From Betaproteobacteria bacterium (GTDB taxonomy: Bacteria > Pseudomonadota > Gammaproteobacteria > Burkholderiales > SG8-39), in the NCBI GenBank assembly GCA_947466535.1, contig CANIEV010000012.1, positions 1 through 43,365 of the forward strand: 43,365 nucleotides of DNA. Reading direction: 5' to 3'. Below the pieces are notes generated by a model. That model saw nothing but the letters and a program-made list of their open reading frames with translations, ran no database searches and was not told where the DNA came from. Shown here piece after piece: positions 8,063-17,100 of the stretch (its first letter is position 1; each line of letters begins with the position of its first letter). The position numbers and the translations under genes were made by a program.

Positions 8063-9076
8063 TTATTCCGGCTGGATGCCCGCTTGGGACGTGATGCGCC
8101 GAAAAGTCTCCACGCTGCGCCGCACCGACTCCGCGAGCGCCTGCGGTGAGAGCGTTCCGGTCAACTCGAATCCCGCCCCAACGAGCTTTTCGCGGACGTC
8201 GGGCGTGTTCAAGGCCTTGCTCACCTCGGCGTGCACCCGGGTGGAAATCGGCATGGGCAGGGCGGCAGGGCCGAGTACGCCAACCCAGATGTCAGGAAGG
8301 GCGTAGCTCGCCACGGTTTCGGTGATCGCGGGGATGTCCGGCGCGCTCGCGGCACGCTTGTCCGCCATCAGCGCAAGTACGCGCAGCCTGCCCGATTTCG
8401 AATGTGGAATGGCGCTCGACAGAACCGTCAATCCGACCGGAATCTGGCCGCCGAGCAGGTCCGTCATCATCGGGCCGCCGCCCTTGTAAGGGACGTAGGC
8501 GAGTTTCACGCCGGAGGCCTGAGACAGCAATTCGCCCGCCAGGTGGGGACCGGAGCCTACCCCGCCGACGCCGTACTGAACCGGAGCCGTGTTTTTGCGC
8601 GCGAATTCCAGAAAGTCCGCCATGCTCTTCGAGGGGTGCGACGGATGGACGGCAAGTACGGTGTGGATCGACGCGGCGGCGATTACGGGCGTGAAATCCT
8701 TCAGCGTGTCGTAAGGGACGGCCTTCTGTAAAAAAAGCAGGGAATAATGGGTGGCAAAGGTGACGAGCAGGGTATGCCCGTCGGGTGCTGACTTCGCTAC
8801 CAAATCGGACCCGATGGCGCCGCCGGCACCGGCGCGGTTCTCGACAATGAATGGCTGGCCGAGGGACTCCGCGAGTTTTGGCGCCAGGGGGCGAGCGAAG
8901 GCATCGGCGGCGGCGCCCGGAGGGAACGGGAGAATCAGTCGAACCGCACGTTGCGGCCAGGCGGACGCGCCTGTCGTGGACTGAGATTGTGCCGGCGCGG
9001 GGATCAGGATAGACGCGGATACGGCCAGCGCCATACCGGCCCGAATCAAGGCAAGGCAAGGGGTGGGGGGAGTCAT
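8063..9076 (-). CDS. Tripartite tricarboxylate transporter receptor (Bug/TctC family)
   Basis: A 337-residue periplasmic binding protein with an N-terminal signal peptide ending around PAPAQSQ. The ligand-loop region reads FPPGAAADAFARPLAPKL, followed by VENRAGAGGAIG and PDGHTLL, all in the places usual for the Bug family. It should bind a carboxylate in the periplasm. ATG 9076 has AGAGGA eight bases ahead; a longer frame from 9103 lacks such a site. It converges on the dehydratase and is divergent from the Tat amidohydrolase (162 bp gap). No TctA/TctB membrane genes accompany it. The loop GAAADAF differs from the common GGxxDxxAR, so its ligand may differ from those of the other Bug proteins here. 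Confidence 0.92.
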   Translation of the reverse strand: MTPPTPCLALIRAGMALAVSASILIPAPAQSQSTTGASAWPQRAVRLILPFPPGAAADAFARPLAPKLAESLGQPFIVENRAGAGGAIGSDLVAKSAPDGHTLLVTFATHYSLLFLQKAVPYDTLKDFTPVIAAASIHTVLAVHPSHPSKSMADFLEFARKNTAPVQYGVGGVGSGPHLAGELLSQASGVKLAYVPYKGGGPMMTDLLGGQIPVGLTVLSSAIPHSKSGRLRVLALMADKRAASAPDIPAITETVASYALPDIWVGVLGPAALPMPISTRVHAEVSKALNTPDVREKLVGAGFELTGTLSPQALAESVRRSVETFRRITSQAGIQPE

Positions 9077-9238
9077 TGAGCGGGTCCTCTTGAGACGAAT
9101 CACATTAGGAGTTTATTGCATTGCTGGTCGACAGCCGACGATGCGCATGCATGTTCTTTTGCCGGTGCTTCGATCGTGGTAGCTTGCCGGCTCCAACCGA
9201 CGCCGATTCGGTCACCGGCGAACACAAAAGGAGGAGTC

Positions 9239-10375
9239 ATGGAAAACAGGAATTCGTCTGATGCAGGCAGCGACTCGGTTTCCGGTCAACCCGTGTCGGG
9301 TAGTCGCGACGTATGTGCATGCGAGCCCGCTGGCGGCAGATACGGATCGCGGCGAGGTTTTCTTCAGGCACTCGGTGCTCTCGGGGCGGCGAGCGTGCTG
9401 CCATCGTGTTCCACGGTCGGGCAATCCACCGGGACAGGTCTGATTGATACGCACCACCATTTCTACGCACCCGAGTATCAGAAGGCCTGGCTCGATTGGG
9501 AGGTCCAGCGAAAAATTCCGCATTTTCCGACCCAGGTGGCGTGGACAAGGGAGAAGTCGATCGAGGAAATGGACAAGGGCGGAGTCCGCACCTCGATACT
9601 TTCACTCGCTTCGACGCCGGGCGTCTGGTTCGATGCGGGTCCCGAGGCAGCGGCACGGATGGCGCGCAACTGCAACGAGTACGGTGCGGGCATGGTGCGT
9701 GATTTTCCCGGACGCTTCGGTCTGTTTGCGACGCTGCCTATGCTAGATGTCGACAGTACGCTGAAGGAAATTGCCTATGCCTTCGATGTGCTGAAAGCCG
9801 ATGGCGTGGGGTTGCAGACCAACTACGGCGATAAATGGCCAGGTGACGCATCATTCCGGCCGATATTCGAGGAACTCAACCGGCGCAAGGCGCTCGTATA
9901 CTTTCACCCGCTGGTGGCGAGTTGCTGCGGTCGACTGAGCGTGGGCACATTTCCGGCGGTGATCGAGGTTCCGCACGATACGACACGCGCAGTGACGAGT
10001 CTTCTCCTGAGCGGCACCTTCGCGCGGTTCCGGAATATCCGCTGGCTGTTTTCTCACGCGGGCGGAACCATCCCGATGCTTGCAGGACGGATCGACTTCT
10101 TTCACAACCGGAATGCGGCGCAGTTCGCCCCGGAAGGCATCGAGGCCGAATTCAGGCGCCTCTACTACGACACCGCGAACGCGACGCATCCCGCGTCCAT
10201 GGCGGCCTTGCTGAAGCTTGTTCCGGAAAGCCAGGTTGTATTCGGAACCGACTATCCGTATGTCGGCATCGCTTCGCAAGCGGAGGCGCTTGCGAAGCTC
10301 GGGCTCGGCGGAAGTACATTGCGGGCAATTCAAAGCAGCAACGCAAGCAGCCTCATTCCAAGACTCAAGGCATAG
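9239..10375 (+). CDS. Tat-exported amidohydrolase-2 family protein, possible lipoprotein
   Basis: A 378-residue protein. Residues 1-36 form a polar leader containing VCACEP, then SRRGFLQ (37-43) is a twin-arginine motif, followed by a hydrophobic segment ending LPSC (54-57), which could serve as a lipobox. The enzyme domain starts with [11 protein letters not shown], giving HxH at 72/74, and continues with YFHP (H223), SHAGG (H273) and FGTDYPY (D338), so all canonical ACMSD-group ligands are present. The expected reaction is hydrolysis or decarboxylation of a ring-derived acid, in this case probably outside the cytoplasm. Start ATG 9239 has a strong AAGGAGGAG. It is followed 14 bp later by the coiled-coil gene. 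Confidence 0.87.
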   Translation: MENRNSSDAGSDSVSGQPVSGSRDVCACEPAGGRYGSRRGFLQALGALGAASVLPSCSTVGQSTGTGLIDTHHHFYAPEYQKAWLDWEVQRKIPHFPTQVAWTREKSIEEMDKGGVRTSILSLASTPGVWFDAGPEAAARMARNCNEYGAGMVRDFPGRFGLFATLPMLDVDSTLKEIAYAFDVLKADGVGLQTNYGDKWPGDASFRPIFEELNRRKALVYFHPLVASCCGRLSVGTFPAVIEVPHDTTRAVTSLLLSGTFARFRNIRWLFSHAGGTIPMLAGRIDFFHNRNAAQFAPEGIEAEFRRLYYDTANATHPASMAALLKLVPESQVVFGTDYPYVGIASQAEALAKLGLGGSTLRAIQSSNASSLIPRLKA

Positions 10376-10389
10376 GATGCTACTGGCGC

Positions 10390-11206
10390 ATGAGCACTGA
10401 CGACCCGGTTCCTCCGGTTACGCAAGACGGGCCGGGGCTGTCAGAGAGCGCCGAACAGAACGGTCCCTTGCCGGATGAGGACGCCCGTCGCTTGCAACAG
10501 CGGGCGCGGGCGGCGGAACTGGCACGAAAAACAGCAGAGGCCGATCTCGTGGACGCCTTGTCGAGGCGCGCCGCTGCAGACCTGGCGCTCCTGAAAAGAG
10601 GTGCGTGCCAGGGAGCGGACCGAACTCTGGCACGCAGCGGTTGCAGAGGAGCGTGCGACCGTCGCCGCGGAAGCCGCGCGTCTCGCCCAACTCCTCATCG
10701 AAGCGGAAGCCGAGCACGCGTCAGCGGAAAAGGCGGCAGTTGCCGCTGCCAAGCAAAGAATCCGTAGCGCGAACATGCTTGCACGGGCTTCACGTGCGCG
10801 CGCCAAGGCGCATCTGAAGGCAGCCAACGCGAGCAGGCGGCGCAGCGCCGCAGAGGCAGAGGAATCCGCGATGCACAACGAAAGAGAGAAGGCGGATCTG
10901 ACATTGGCCGACGCGGCAATCGAGCGGGCGGTGCTCGAGAAGGAGCTTCTGGACTGCGCGAACGAGCAACTCGATTCGGAAGAGCAGCGCATCGAGGAAC
11001 TGCGACGCAGCAGGAATGCGTCTCGCACTGTTCACCACTACGACAGCTCCAATCGCTATACCGGAAAAACCGTGACTCAGGGCAATATGGCGTTCCGATA
11101 CGATGCACTGAACCAGTTCGTGGGCAGGGAGGTCAGCGTAGGGGGCACCACGCGGTTTTACGACGCGTTGAACAACGAGGTCAGCAAATCGGCGCGTGAT
11201 CAGTAA
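10390..11206 (+). pseudogene. Ala-rich coiled-coil protein with C-terminal YD repeats, split by a one-base frameshift
   Basis: Two frames make one plausible protein. From ATG 10390, frame 1 gives an acidic N terminus and a charged Ala/Arg/Glu helix (RRLQQRARAAELARKTAEAD). At 10594-10597 there is an AAAA run; frame 1 then becomes Cys/Gly/Arg-rich and ends at 10767. Frame 2, open from just before GTG 10601, continues the same helical pattern (EVRARERTELWHAAVAEERA) to 11206. Removing one base joins them into 271 residues: a long coiled coil of ~200, then 20-residue repeats starting YDSSNRY, YDALNQF and YDALNNE. There is no signal peptide. It may be a real indel, a sequencing error, or a +1 slip with tRNA-Lys re-pairing on AAAA. 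The function is unknown. Confidence 0.65.
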
Positions 11207-11215
11207 GGGGTGTCG

Positions 11216-12214
11216 CTAGTCCATCTTCAGATTGGCTGCCTGTACTGCGCGACGATAGCGTTCGTAATCGGCTTTGATGATGTCGTCGTACTGCTCCGGC
11301 GTGGAGGCGACCAGTTCCATTCCAAGCCCGGTGAGGCGCTCCATGACGTCGCGTTCGCGCATCGCTTTGACGACCGATGCGTTCAGGCGGTTAATTGTTG
11401 CACGCGGTGTGCCTGCCGGGGTAAGAAGTCCGAGCGCAACCGAGATATCGAATCCGGGAAAGCCCTGCTCGGCGATGCTGGGAACGTCGGGCAGAACCGC
11501 GGCGCGGCGTGGCCGGCTGTAGGCCAAGGCACGCATGCGACCGGTCTTGATCGGATCGAGCGAAGCGGACAAGCCGATGAAGCCTGCATCGATGCTGCCG
11601 GCGAGCAGCGCGGCAGCGACATCGGAGGCGCCCTTGTAGGGAATGTGGAGGAGCTTAACGTCTGCCGAGGTCGAAAATATTTCCATGAAGAGGTGGTGTA
11701 TCGACGCGGTCCCCGACGATCCGTAACTTACCTGGGCAGGACGGGCTTTCGCCGCCTTTATGAAGTCCTGAAGCGTGGCAGCAGGCAGATCCTTTCGCAC
11801 CACCAGCACATAAGGGAGAACGACGAGGGCGGATACCGAGTCGAAGCTCTTGAGTGCCTGATAGGGCAACTTCGAGAAGATCCACGGATTTATCGCGAGC
11901 GGACCGGGGTCACCGACCAACAGCGTATAACCGTCGGACGGGGACTTCGCGACGTATTCGGTGGCGATGATGCCGGAACCGCCGGGGCGATTTTCCACAA
12001 CCACCGACTTGCCAAGGTCATCGGTCATTTTGGGTGCGAGAGTCCGCATGAGTATGTCCGGATTGCCGCCCGGGCTGTTGGTCACCACGATCCGGATCGG
12101 GCGCGATGGAAATGCGTCACCGCCCGGGGATGGCGTCGCTCCCTGTTGCGCATTGGCCGCATACGGAATGACGAGCAGGCAGGCACTGAAAAGCGAGGCG
12201 GTAAGCAGTCTCAT
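11216..12214 (-). CDS. Tripartite tricarboxylate transporter receptor (Bug/TctC family)
   Basis: A 332-residue periplasmic binding protein with a clear signal peptide (MRLLTASLFSACLLVIPYAA, cleaved near ANAQ). The ligand loop is NSPGGNPDILMRTLAPKM, followed by VENRPGGSGIIA and SDGYTLL; it ends NLKMD, the usual type of family terminus. The ATG at 12214 is preceded by GGGAG. The gene begins 15 bp after the molybdenum-hydroxylase large subunit and is the last gene of that operon, so its ligand is probably the operon's substrate. It converges on the coiled-coil gene with a 9-bp gap. The loop has PDILMR where the family usually shows TDxxAR. Confidence 0.92.
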   Translation of the reverse strand: MRLLTASLFSACLLVIPYAANAQQGATPSPGGDAFPSRPIRIVVTNSPGGNPDILMRTLAPKMTDDLGKSVVVENRPGGSGIIATEYVAKSPSDGYTLLVGDPGPLAINPWIFSKLPYQALKSFDSVSALVVLPYVLVVRKDLPAATLQDFIKAAKARPAQVSYGSSGTASIHHLFMEIFSTSADVKLLHIPYKGASDVAAALLAGSIDAGFIGLSASLDPIKTGRMRALAYSRPRRAAVLPDVPSIAEQGFPGFDISVALGLLTPAGTPRATINRLNASVVKAMRERDVMERLTGLGMELVASTPEQYDDIIKADYERYRRAVQAANLKMD

Positions 12215-12228
12215 GTAATTCTCCCGGG

Positions 12229-14580
12229 TTAGGAATGGGTGATGCCTTGTGCGAGGTCGATCAGTTCCAGCACGCGCACGGGTGTCAGTGGGGCCTCGGC
12301 GATGTGCACGCCAAAGGGCGAGAGTGCGTCTTCTGTCGCGGAAATGATGGCGGCGACCACAGGCAGCGTTCCGGCTTCGCCGATGCCCTTGACGCCGAGG
12401 GGATTGATTGGCGACGGACTCTCGTGGAAGAGAACCTCGATGTTCGGAATTTCGGTTGCGGTCACCATCAGGTAGTCGGCGAACGTTGTGGTGATCGGCT
12501 GCGCCTCTTCGTCGTAGCGCATCCATTCGAACAGCGCATTGCCGATGCCGTGGACAACGCCACCGTGCACCTGGCCCTCGGCGGCCATCGGATTAATGAG
12601 CTTTCCGCTGTCCTGGACTGCGATATATCGAAGAATTCGGACCTGGCCTGTTCCGGTATCGACCTCCACTTCGCAGACGTGGCATGCATTTGCATACGCC
12701 TGCAGATCGATCTGGAAATTAGCGTTGGCCTCGAGGCCGGGGGTAACGCCGCCCGGCATTGAAAAGCCCGGTGCACCCTTGAGTTTTCGTGCTATGTCGG
12801 CGAGGGGCAGTCCCGATCCCGGCACGCCCACGAGTTCGACCCGGCCATTGCGCAACACGAGGTCTTCTTCCGCTGCTTCGAGTAGTCCGGCCGCTACCTT
12901 GATCGCCTTGTTCTTGACTTCCACTGCAGCGAGGTGCACGGATGATCCCGCCATTATCGTCTGACGGCTCGCGAACCCGCCCATGCCGTAATTGCTGAAC
13001 GATGTATCGCCCGCGATCACCTCGATCGATTCGATGGGCACGCCGAGTTGTTCCGAGCAGATCATCGCAAGGCAAGTCTTCAGGCCCTGACCCATCGCCA
13101 GCGCTCCGGTATAGACGCTGACCTTGCCGCTCGGGGTGATCTGGACACGTCCGGATTCGAACGGGCCGCGACCGGTGGGTTTTACGCAGTGCGAGAGACC
13201 GATCCCGATGTGGCGTCCTTCGGCGCGCGCCGCCACCTGCCGCTTGCCGAAATCCGCGTAGCCGATTGCTTTGAGCGCCATTTCCTGGCAGGCGGCGTAG
13301 TCGCCGCTGTCGATGGTCATCGACGCACCGGCGCGGTTCTTCAATTGCTTCGTATACGGCATCTTCGACGAGGGAATGAAGTTCCTGCGACGAATTTCAT
13401 CCCGCGCAATCCCCAATTCTTTCGCTGCCCGGTCAAGGAGGCGTTCCATGGTGAATGAGGCCTGGGGATAACCCGCGCCGCGGACGGGGATCACCGGGAC
13501 CTTGTTGGTCTGCACTACGAACACCTCAAGTGCATAGGCGGGAACGATGTACGGGCCAGTGACCGATGACGCTGCGTTGTATGCGGCATTGGTGCCCTGC
13601 GGGGTATAGGCTCCGTGGTCGTGAATCATGGTGCCGCGAATGCCGAGAATCTTTCCGTCGGAAGCGACCGCGATTTCAACGTCCCATTGCTGGTCACGTT
13701 CCTGTATCGAGCCGAGAAAGTGCTCCCGACGGTCTTCTATCCACTTTACGGGCCGCCCGGTGAGCACGGCTGCCGCGGAAACCGCAATTTCCTCGCTGGT
13801 CACCACATATTTGCAGCCAAATCCGCCACCGACATCCGGCGCGATCACGCGCAGGCGGTTCTCGTCGATGCCGAGCATGTCGACAATCGCGGTAAATACT
13901 TCATTGGTCATCTGCGACGATGTCCAGACAGTCAGTGCCGAATCGTAGGTCCCGGGTTTTGCGAGTACGCCACGGCCTTCCATCGGATGCGCGGCCCCCC
14001 GGTGCTGGCGGATGGATTCACGGAATACATGGGGGGCCGATGCGAACACGGCGTTCGTATCGCCATAGCCAAGTTTCAGATGCTGCAGGATGTTCGATTC
14101 GACTTCGCGCCTGACCTTGGGCGAGGAAGGTTTGACTGCGTCCCGGCAATCAGCAATCACCGGAAGGGGTTCAAACTCGACGTCGATGAGCGCGGTCGCG
14201 TCTTCCGCTATTCCCCGGCTCGTGGCGAGTACCAGGGCGAAGGGTTCGCCTGCATAGGCGACTTCGTCCCATGAAAGTACATACGGAGTGATGTTTGCCG
14301 GCAACGTTCCGCCCGGGAATCCCGGCGGCATGCGCTTTTCCTTCAACACGGTATCGAGGTCGGATGCGAGCAGAACCGCATTCACGCCCGGTAGCGCCTT
14401 CGCAGCGGTGGTGTCAATGCGAAGGATTCGTGCGTGAGCGTATGGACTGCGCAGGAATGCGCCGTGGAGCATGTCCGGGACAACGATGTCATCCACGAAC
14501 CGCCCTTCGCCGCGAAGCAGTGCAGGATCCTCGATGCGGCGTGCGCGTGTGCCGACGACGCGGGGTTCTGGGGCGTTCAT
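12229..14580 (-). CDS. Xanthine dehydrogenase family molybdopterin-binding (large) subunit
   Basis: The 783-residue catalytic subunit of a molybdenum hydroxylase, which inserts an oxygen from water into an aromatic, N-heteroaromatic or aldehyde C-H bond in the cytoplasm. It opens with the family signature GTRARRIEDPALLRGEGRF, carries the pterin-contact glycines in DVGGGFGCKYV, and has the catalytic Glu in VKGIGEAGTLP near the C terminus. The CO-dehydrogenase signature loop with AYxCSFR is absent (VRGAGYPQASF stands there), so this is a form-II-type CoxL homologue, not a CO dehydrogenase. ATG 14580 overlaps the small-subunit stop as ATGA, indicating translational coupling. The substrate is unknown; neighbours hint at an aromatic or pyridine carboxylate. 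Confidence 0.94.
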   Translation of the reverse strand: MNAPEPRVVGTRARRIEDPALLRGEGRFVDDIVVPDMLHGAFLRSPYAHARILRIDTTAAKALPGVNAVLLASDLDTVLKEKRMPPGFPGGTLPANITPYVLSWDEVAYAGEPFALVLATSRGIAEDATALIDVEFEPLPVIADCRDAVKPSSPKVRREVESNILQHLKLGYGDTNAVFASAPHVFRESIRQHRGAAHPMEGRGVLAKPGTYDSALTVWTSSQMTNEVFTAIVDMLGIDENRLRVIAPDVGGGFGCKYVVTSEEIAVSAAAVLTGRPVKWIEDRREHFLGSIQERDQQWDVEIAVASDGKILGIRGTMIHDHGAYTPQGTNAAYNAASSVTGPYIVPAYALEVFVVQTNKVPVIPVRGAGYPQASFTMERLLDRAAKELGIARDEIRRRNFIPSSKMPYTKQLKNRAGASMTIDSGDYAACQEMALKAIGYADFGKRQVAARAEGRHIGIGLSHCVKPTGRGPFESGRVQITPSGKVSVYTGALAMGQGLKTCLAMICSEQLGVPIESIEVIAGDTSFSNYGMGGFASRQTIMAGSSVHLAAVEVKNKAIKVAAGLLEAAEEDLVLRNGRVELVGVPGSGLPLADIARKLKGAPGFSMPGGVTPGLEANANFQIDLQAYANACHVCEVEVDTGTGQVRILRYIAVQDSGKLINPMAAEGQVHGGVVHGIGNALFEWMRYDEEAQPITTTFADYLMVTATEIPNIEVLFHESPSPINPLGVKGIGEAGTLPVVAAIISATEDALSPFGVHIAEAPLTPVRVLELIDLAQGITHS

Positions 14581-15086
14581 TTGATCCCCACGGGCTGGTT
14601 GCGGAGCGTTTCTGCGGCTGCGAGGGCCGCCGCGACGATGTTGTTGTACCCGGTACAGCGGCAAAGATGACCCGACAGGACCTCTCGAACCGTCGCCTCG
14701 TCAGGAGAGGGCTGTTCACGCAGGAGTTCTAGCAGGGACATGAGAATCCCGGGGGTGCAATAACCGCACTGCAGGCCGTGCTTGTCCCAGAATGCCTGCT
14801 GGATTGCATGAAGCTTGTCACCGTCGGCAAGTCCTTCCACGGTCTCTATGTTTCTGCCATGAGCCTGAACTGCAAGCGTGAGGCAGCCCCGCGAACTGTG
14901 GCCGTCGATTAGCACGGTGCATGCGCCGCATACACCGTGCTCGCATCCGAGATGCGTGCCGGTAAGCCGGAGGTTCTGGCGGAGAAAGTCGGCAAGGTGC
15001 ATGCGTACCGGCACGCGCTGTTCGTAGGTCTTGCCGTTGACGCTGACGCGGATATCGCGTTCCAGTGTGTCCTGCTCGGTGCTCAT
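14577..15086 (-). CDS. [2Fe-2S] small subunit of molybdenum hydroxylase
   Basis: A 169-residue iron-sulfur subunit that carries electrons from the molybdenum centre to FAD. The N-terminal plant-ferredoxin-type cluster uses C48, C53, C56 and C68 (GCEHGVCGAC, then GCL). The C-terminal helical cluster uses C107, C110, C142 and C144 (CGYCTPG and CRCTG). All eight cysteines are present and the length is standard for CoxS/XdhC-type subunits. Its ATG overlaps the FAD-subunit stop by 4 bp, and its own stop overlaps the large subunit start by 4 bp, so M, S and L are translated in tight coupling. Confidence 0.96.
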   Translation of the reverse strand: MSTEQDTLERDIRVSVNGKTYEQRVPVRMHLADFLRQNLRLTGTHLGCEHGVCGACTVLIDGHSSRGCLTLAVQAHGRNIETVEGLADGDKLHAIQQAFWDKHGLQCGYCTPGILMSLLELLREQPSPDEATVREVLSGHLCRCTGYNNIVAAALAAAETLRNQPVGIK

Positions 15087-15955
15087 TTTCCTGCTCCGTC
15101 AATACGCTTGATGGCCGTGGTGATGGCTCTACCGGCAAGTGTTCGGGCCAGTCTTTTCCGGTACCACGCCGGGGCATGTGGGTCGTCGAGTGCGTCTGTT
15201 CGGCTGCAGGCTTCGGCCGCCGTTTCGATTGTGCCAGCACCGCATGTCGAGCCGAGGAGTGCTTGCTCAGCGTCGGTGACTCGAACTGGGGCATAGGCCA
15301 TGCCTCCCAGGGTGATGGAAGCACGTTCGATTCGACCGGATGCATCGGCAGTCAGGAGGACAGCGATCGATGCAACCGCAAAATCGCCATGCCGCCGAGA
15401 GAATTCAAGAAATGCCCATCCGTGTCCTGTGGGCCACGGCTTGAGGTTCACCTGCGCAAGTAGTTCATCGCTCTCGATCGACGGCGTCATGAGGCCTGCG
15501 GGAAAGGATTGCATCGGAAGTTCGCGGGAGTCTTTCCGGCTTCGGATGAGCAGCGTTGCGTCGAGCGCCATCGCGACAGTCGGCAGTTCGGCCGAGGGAT
15601 CGAGGTGGCACAGGCTGCCTCCAACCGTTCCGCGATTGCGCGTCTGTCGATGCCCAACGCAACGGATCGCTTCGGCGAGCAGCGGCAACCTTGCGGCAAC
15701 GAGCGCCGAAAATTCGATTTCACGTTGGAGAGTCATCGCACCGATCTCGATCGAATCCCCGTTTTCGCGGATGAAACGGAGTTCCGGAATCCGCGAAAGA
15801 TCAATCAGATGATCGGGCGAGGCAAGCCGCAGGTTGAGCATGGGCATCAGGGATTGCCCACCAGCAAGGATCCGGGCATTTTCCTTGTCGGCGATCAGGT
15901 CAAGTGCCTCGGAGATTGTCTGCGGCGAGTAATACGCAAATGCTGGAGGTTTCAA
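15083..15955 (-). CDS. FAD-binding (medium) subunit of molybdenum hydroxylase
   Basis: A CoxM-type flavoprotein subunit, ~290 residues from the TTG at 15955. That start gives LKPPAFAYYSP, matching where family members begin (M-K-P-x-x-F-x-Y); an in-frame ATG at 16015 would add 20 residues unlike the family and has no ribosome-binding site, but cannot be excluded. FAD contacts are seen in ILAGGQSLMPMLNLRL and TVGGSLCHLDPSAELP. It passes electrons from the small subunit to an acceptor. It lies 91 bp (or 31 bp with the longer start) after the DHP-decarboxylase-like gene and overlaps the small subunit by ATGA. Confidence 0.92.
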   Translation of the reverse strand: MKPPAFAYYSPQTISEALDLIADKENARILAGGQSLMPMLNLRLASPDHLIDLSRIPELRFIRENGDSIEIGAMTLQREIEFSALVAARLPLLAEAIRCVGHRQTRNRGTVGGSLCHLDPSAELPTVAMALDATLLIRSRKDSRELPMQSFPAGLMTPSIESDELLAQVNLKPWPTGHGWAFLEFSRRHGDFAVASIAVLLTADASGRIERASITLGGMAYAPVRVTDAEQALLGSTCGAGTIETAAEACSRTDALDDPHAPAWYRKRLARTLAGRAITTAIKRIDGAGK

Positions 15956-16045
15956 GTGATATTCCGACGAAAGGGATTGATATGCTTCGCCAGCGCAATC
16001 GAATGCAACCGGCATGCAAGACGCTGACCATGATTGCCACGCTGT

Positions 16046-17038
16046 TCAGACTTTTGCCAGCTCCAGCGTCGATGCCGCAAACAGTTCTTCCGGCTTGACA
16101 AGGTGCGACGAGATTCCCTGTTCATGGTGGTAACGCGTAAATGTTTCCATGGTTTTGCGGTTTGATTCGAGGCCATAGCTCCAGTAGTCATCTGGCATGA
16201 TTTCACGGGCCTTCTTGTAGTCGTCGAGTGCCCAGGGCAGCATCACAAAGTAATAGGCGATTTCCTCGAGTTCGTCGAGTGCGATTTCCCGCGCGCGCAC
16301 GAAGGATTTGTAGACGCTCACCGGCAGCCAGGGGTGCTGATCCACCAATGTTTTCCGGACGCCGATGATATGCATCGGCGGGAAAATACCGGTGCGCTTG
16401 AAGTAGTCTTCCTCGACTTTTCGATAATCCGGAAACAGCCGGTCGACATTTGCGACGCCTCGGCGAAACACCGACGGAGCACGAGCCGTGATGATCGCGT
16501 CGATTTCGCCATCCGCGAGCATCTGTGAAAGGGTCTTGTCGTCAGGTATCTGGCGCAGCTTGATCGAGGGTGGAAGGGTAAGTGGGGCTCGCTCTCCGCG
16601 TCCCGGTTCCTCCAGCCCGCCACGCACCCAATTGACGTCTTCGGGGCGAACGCCGTAGTCGTCCTGGAGAATCCCGCGAATCCATACATTGGCCGTCATC
16701 TGGTATTCGGGCACCCCGATTGTTTTGCCGACAAGGTCTTGCGGACGAGTGATACCACGGTCGGTACGGATGTAGATGCCGGAGTGCCGGAAAACTCGGG
16801 AAATGATGACGGGAATGCCCACGTAGGCGCTGTCGCCGCGTGCAGTCATCAGGGTGTGGCTGCTTAGCGACAGTTCGGTGATGTCAAACTCTTCGAACTT
16901 GAACGCGCGGTGAAAGACTTCCTCGGGCGCGAGTGCAATCGGGACGATGTCGACGCCCTCTATGGGGGCGCGTCCGTCGTACACCGCGCGCGTACGGTCA
17001 TAGTTGGTGCATCCGAGGGTCAGTCGTAAAAGGCTCAT
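16046..17038 (-). CDS. 4,5-dihydroxyphthalate decarboxylase-like protein
   Basis: A 330-residue protein with a periplasmic-binding-protein-like fold but no signal peptide (it starts MSLLRLTLGCTNYDRT), as in the Pht5-type 4,5-dihydroxyphthalate decarboxylases. Family-type segments are PIEGVDIVPI, ELSLSSHTLM, VGKTIGVPEYQMTANVWIRG, IDAIITARAP and FPPMHIIGVRKTLVD. The known enzyme removes one carboxylate from a dihydroxylated phthalate; here the molybdenum hydroxylase downstream could supply the hydroxyl group. GGAGA precedes ATG 17038. It sits between a Bug gene and the M subunit in the same operon. Family members also include uncharacterised ABC-type binding proteins, so enzymatic function is not proven. 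Confidence 0.85.
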   Translation of the reverse strand: MSLLRLTLGCTNYDRTRAVYDGRAPIEGVDIVPIALAPEEVFHRAFKFEEFDITELSLSSHTLMTARGDSAYVGIPVIISRVFRHSGIYIRTDRGITRPQDLVGKTIGVPEYQMTANVWIRGILQDDYGVRPEDVNWVRGGLEEPGRGERAPLTLPPSIKLRQIPDDKTLSQMLADGEIDAIITARAPSVFRRGVANVDRLFPDYRKVEEDYFKRTGIFPPMHIIGVRKTLVDQHPWLPVSVYKSFVRAREIALDELEEIAYYFVMLPWALDDYKKAREIMPDDYWSYGLESNRKTMETFTRYHHEQGISSHLVKPEELFAASTLELAKV

Positions 17039-17100
17039 TCGAAAGTCTCCATTACTGCGCGCCGAAACGCGCTAATTCGGGTATGCGCACGAGAACGTGC

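Noticed and set aside
11210..12232. Plus-strand open frame opposite the Bug gene (340 codons)
   Set aside because: Antisense shadow; the minus strand carries a full Bug protein with signal peptide and ribosome-binding site.
12229..15955. Aerobic carbon monoxide dehydrogenase
   Set aside because: The large subunit lacks the AYxCSFR active-site loop, and no coxD/E/F accessory genes are present; it is a form-II-type molybdenum hydroxylase.
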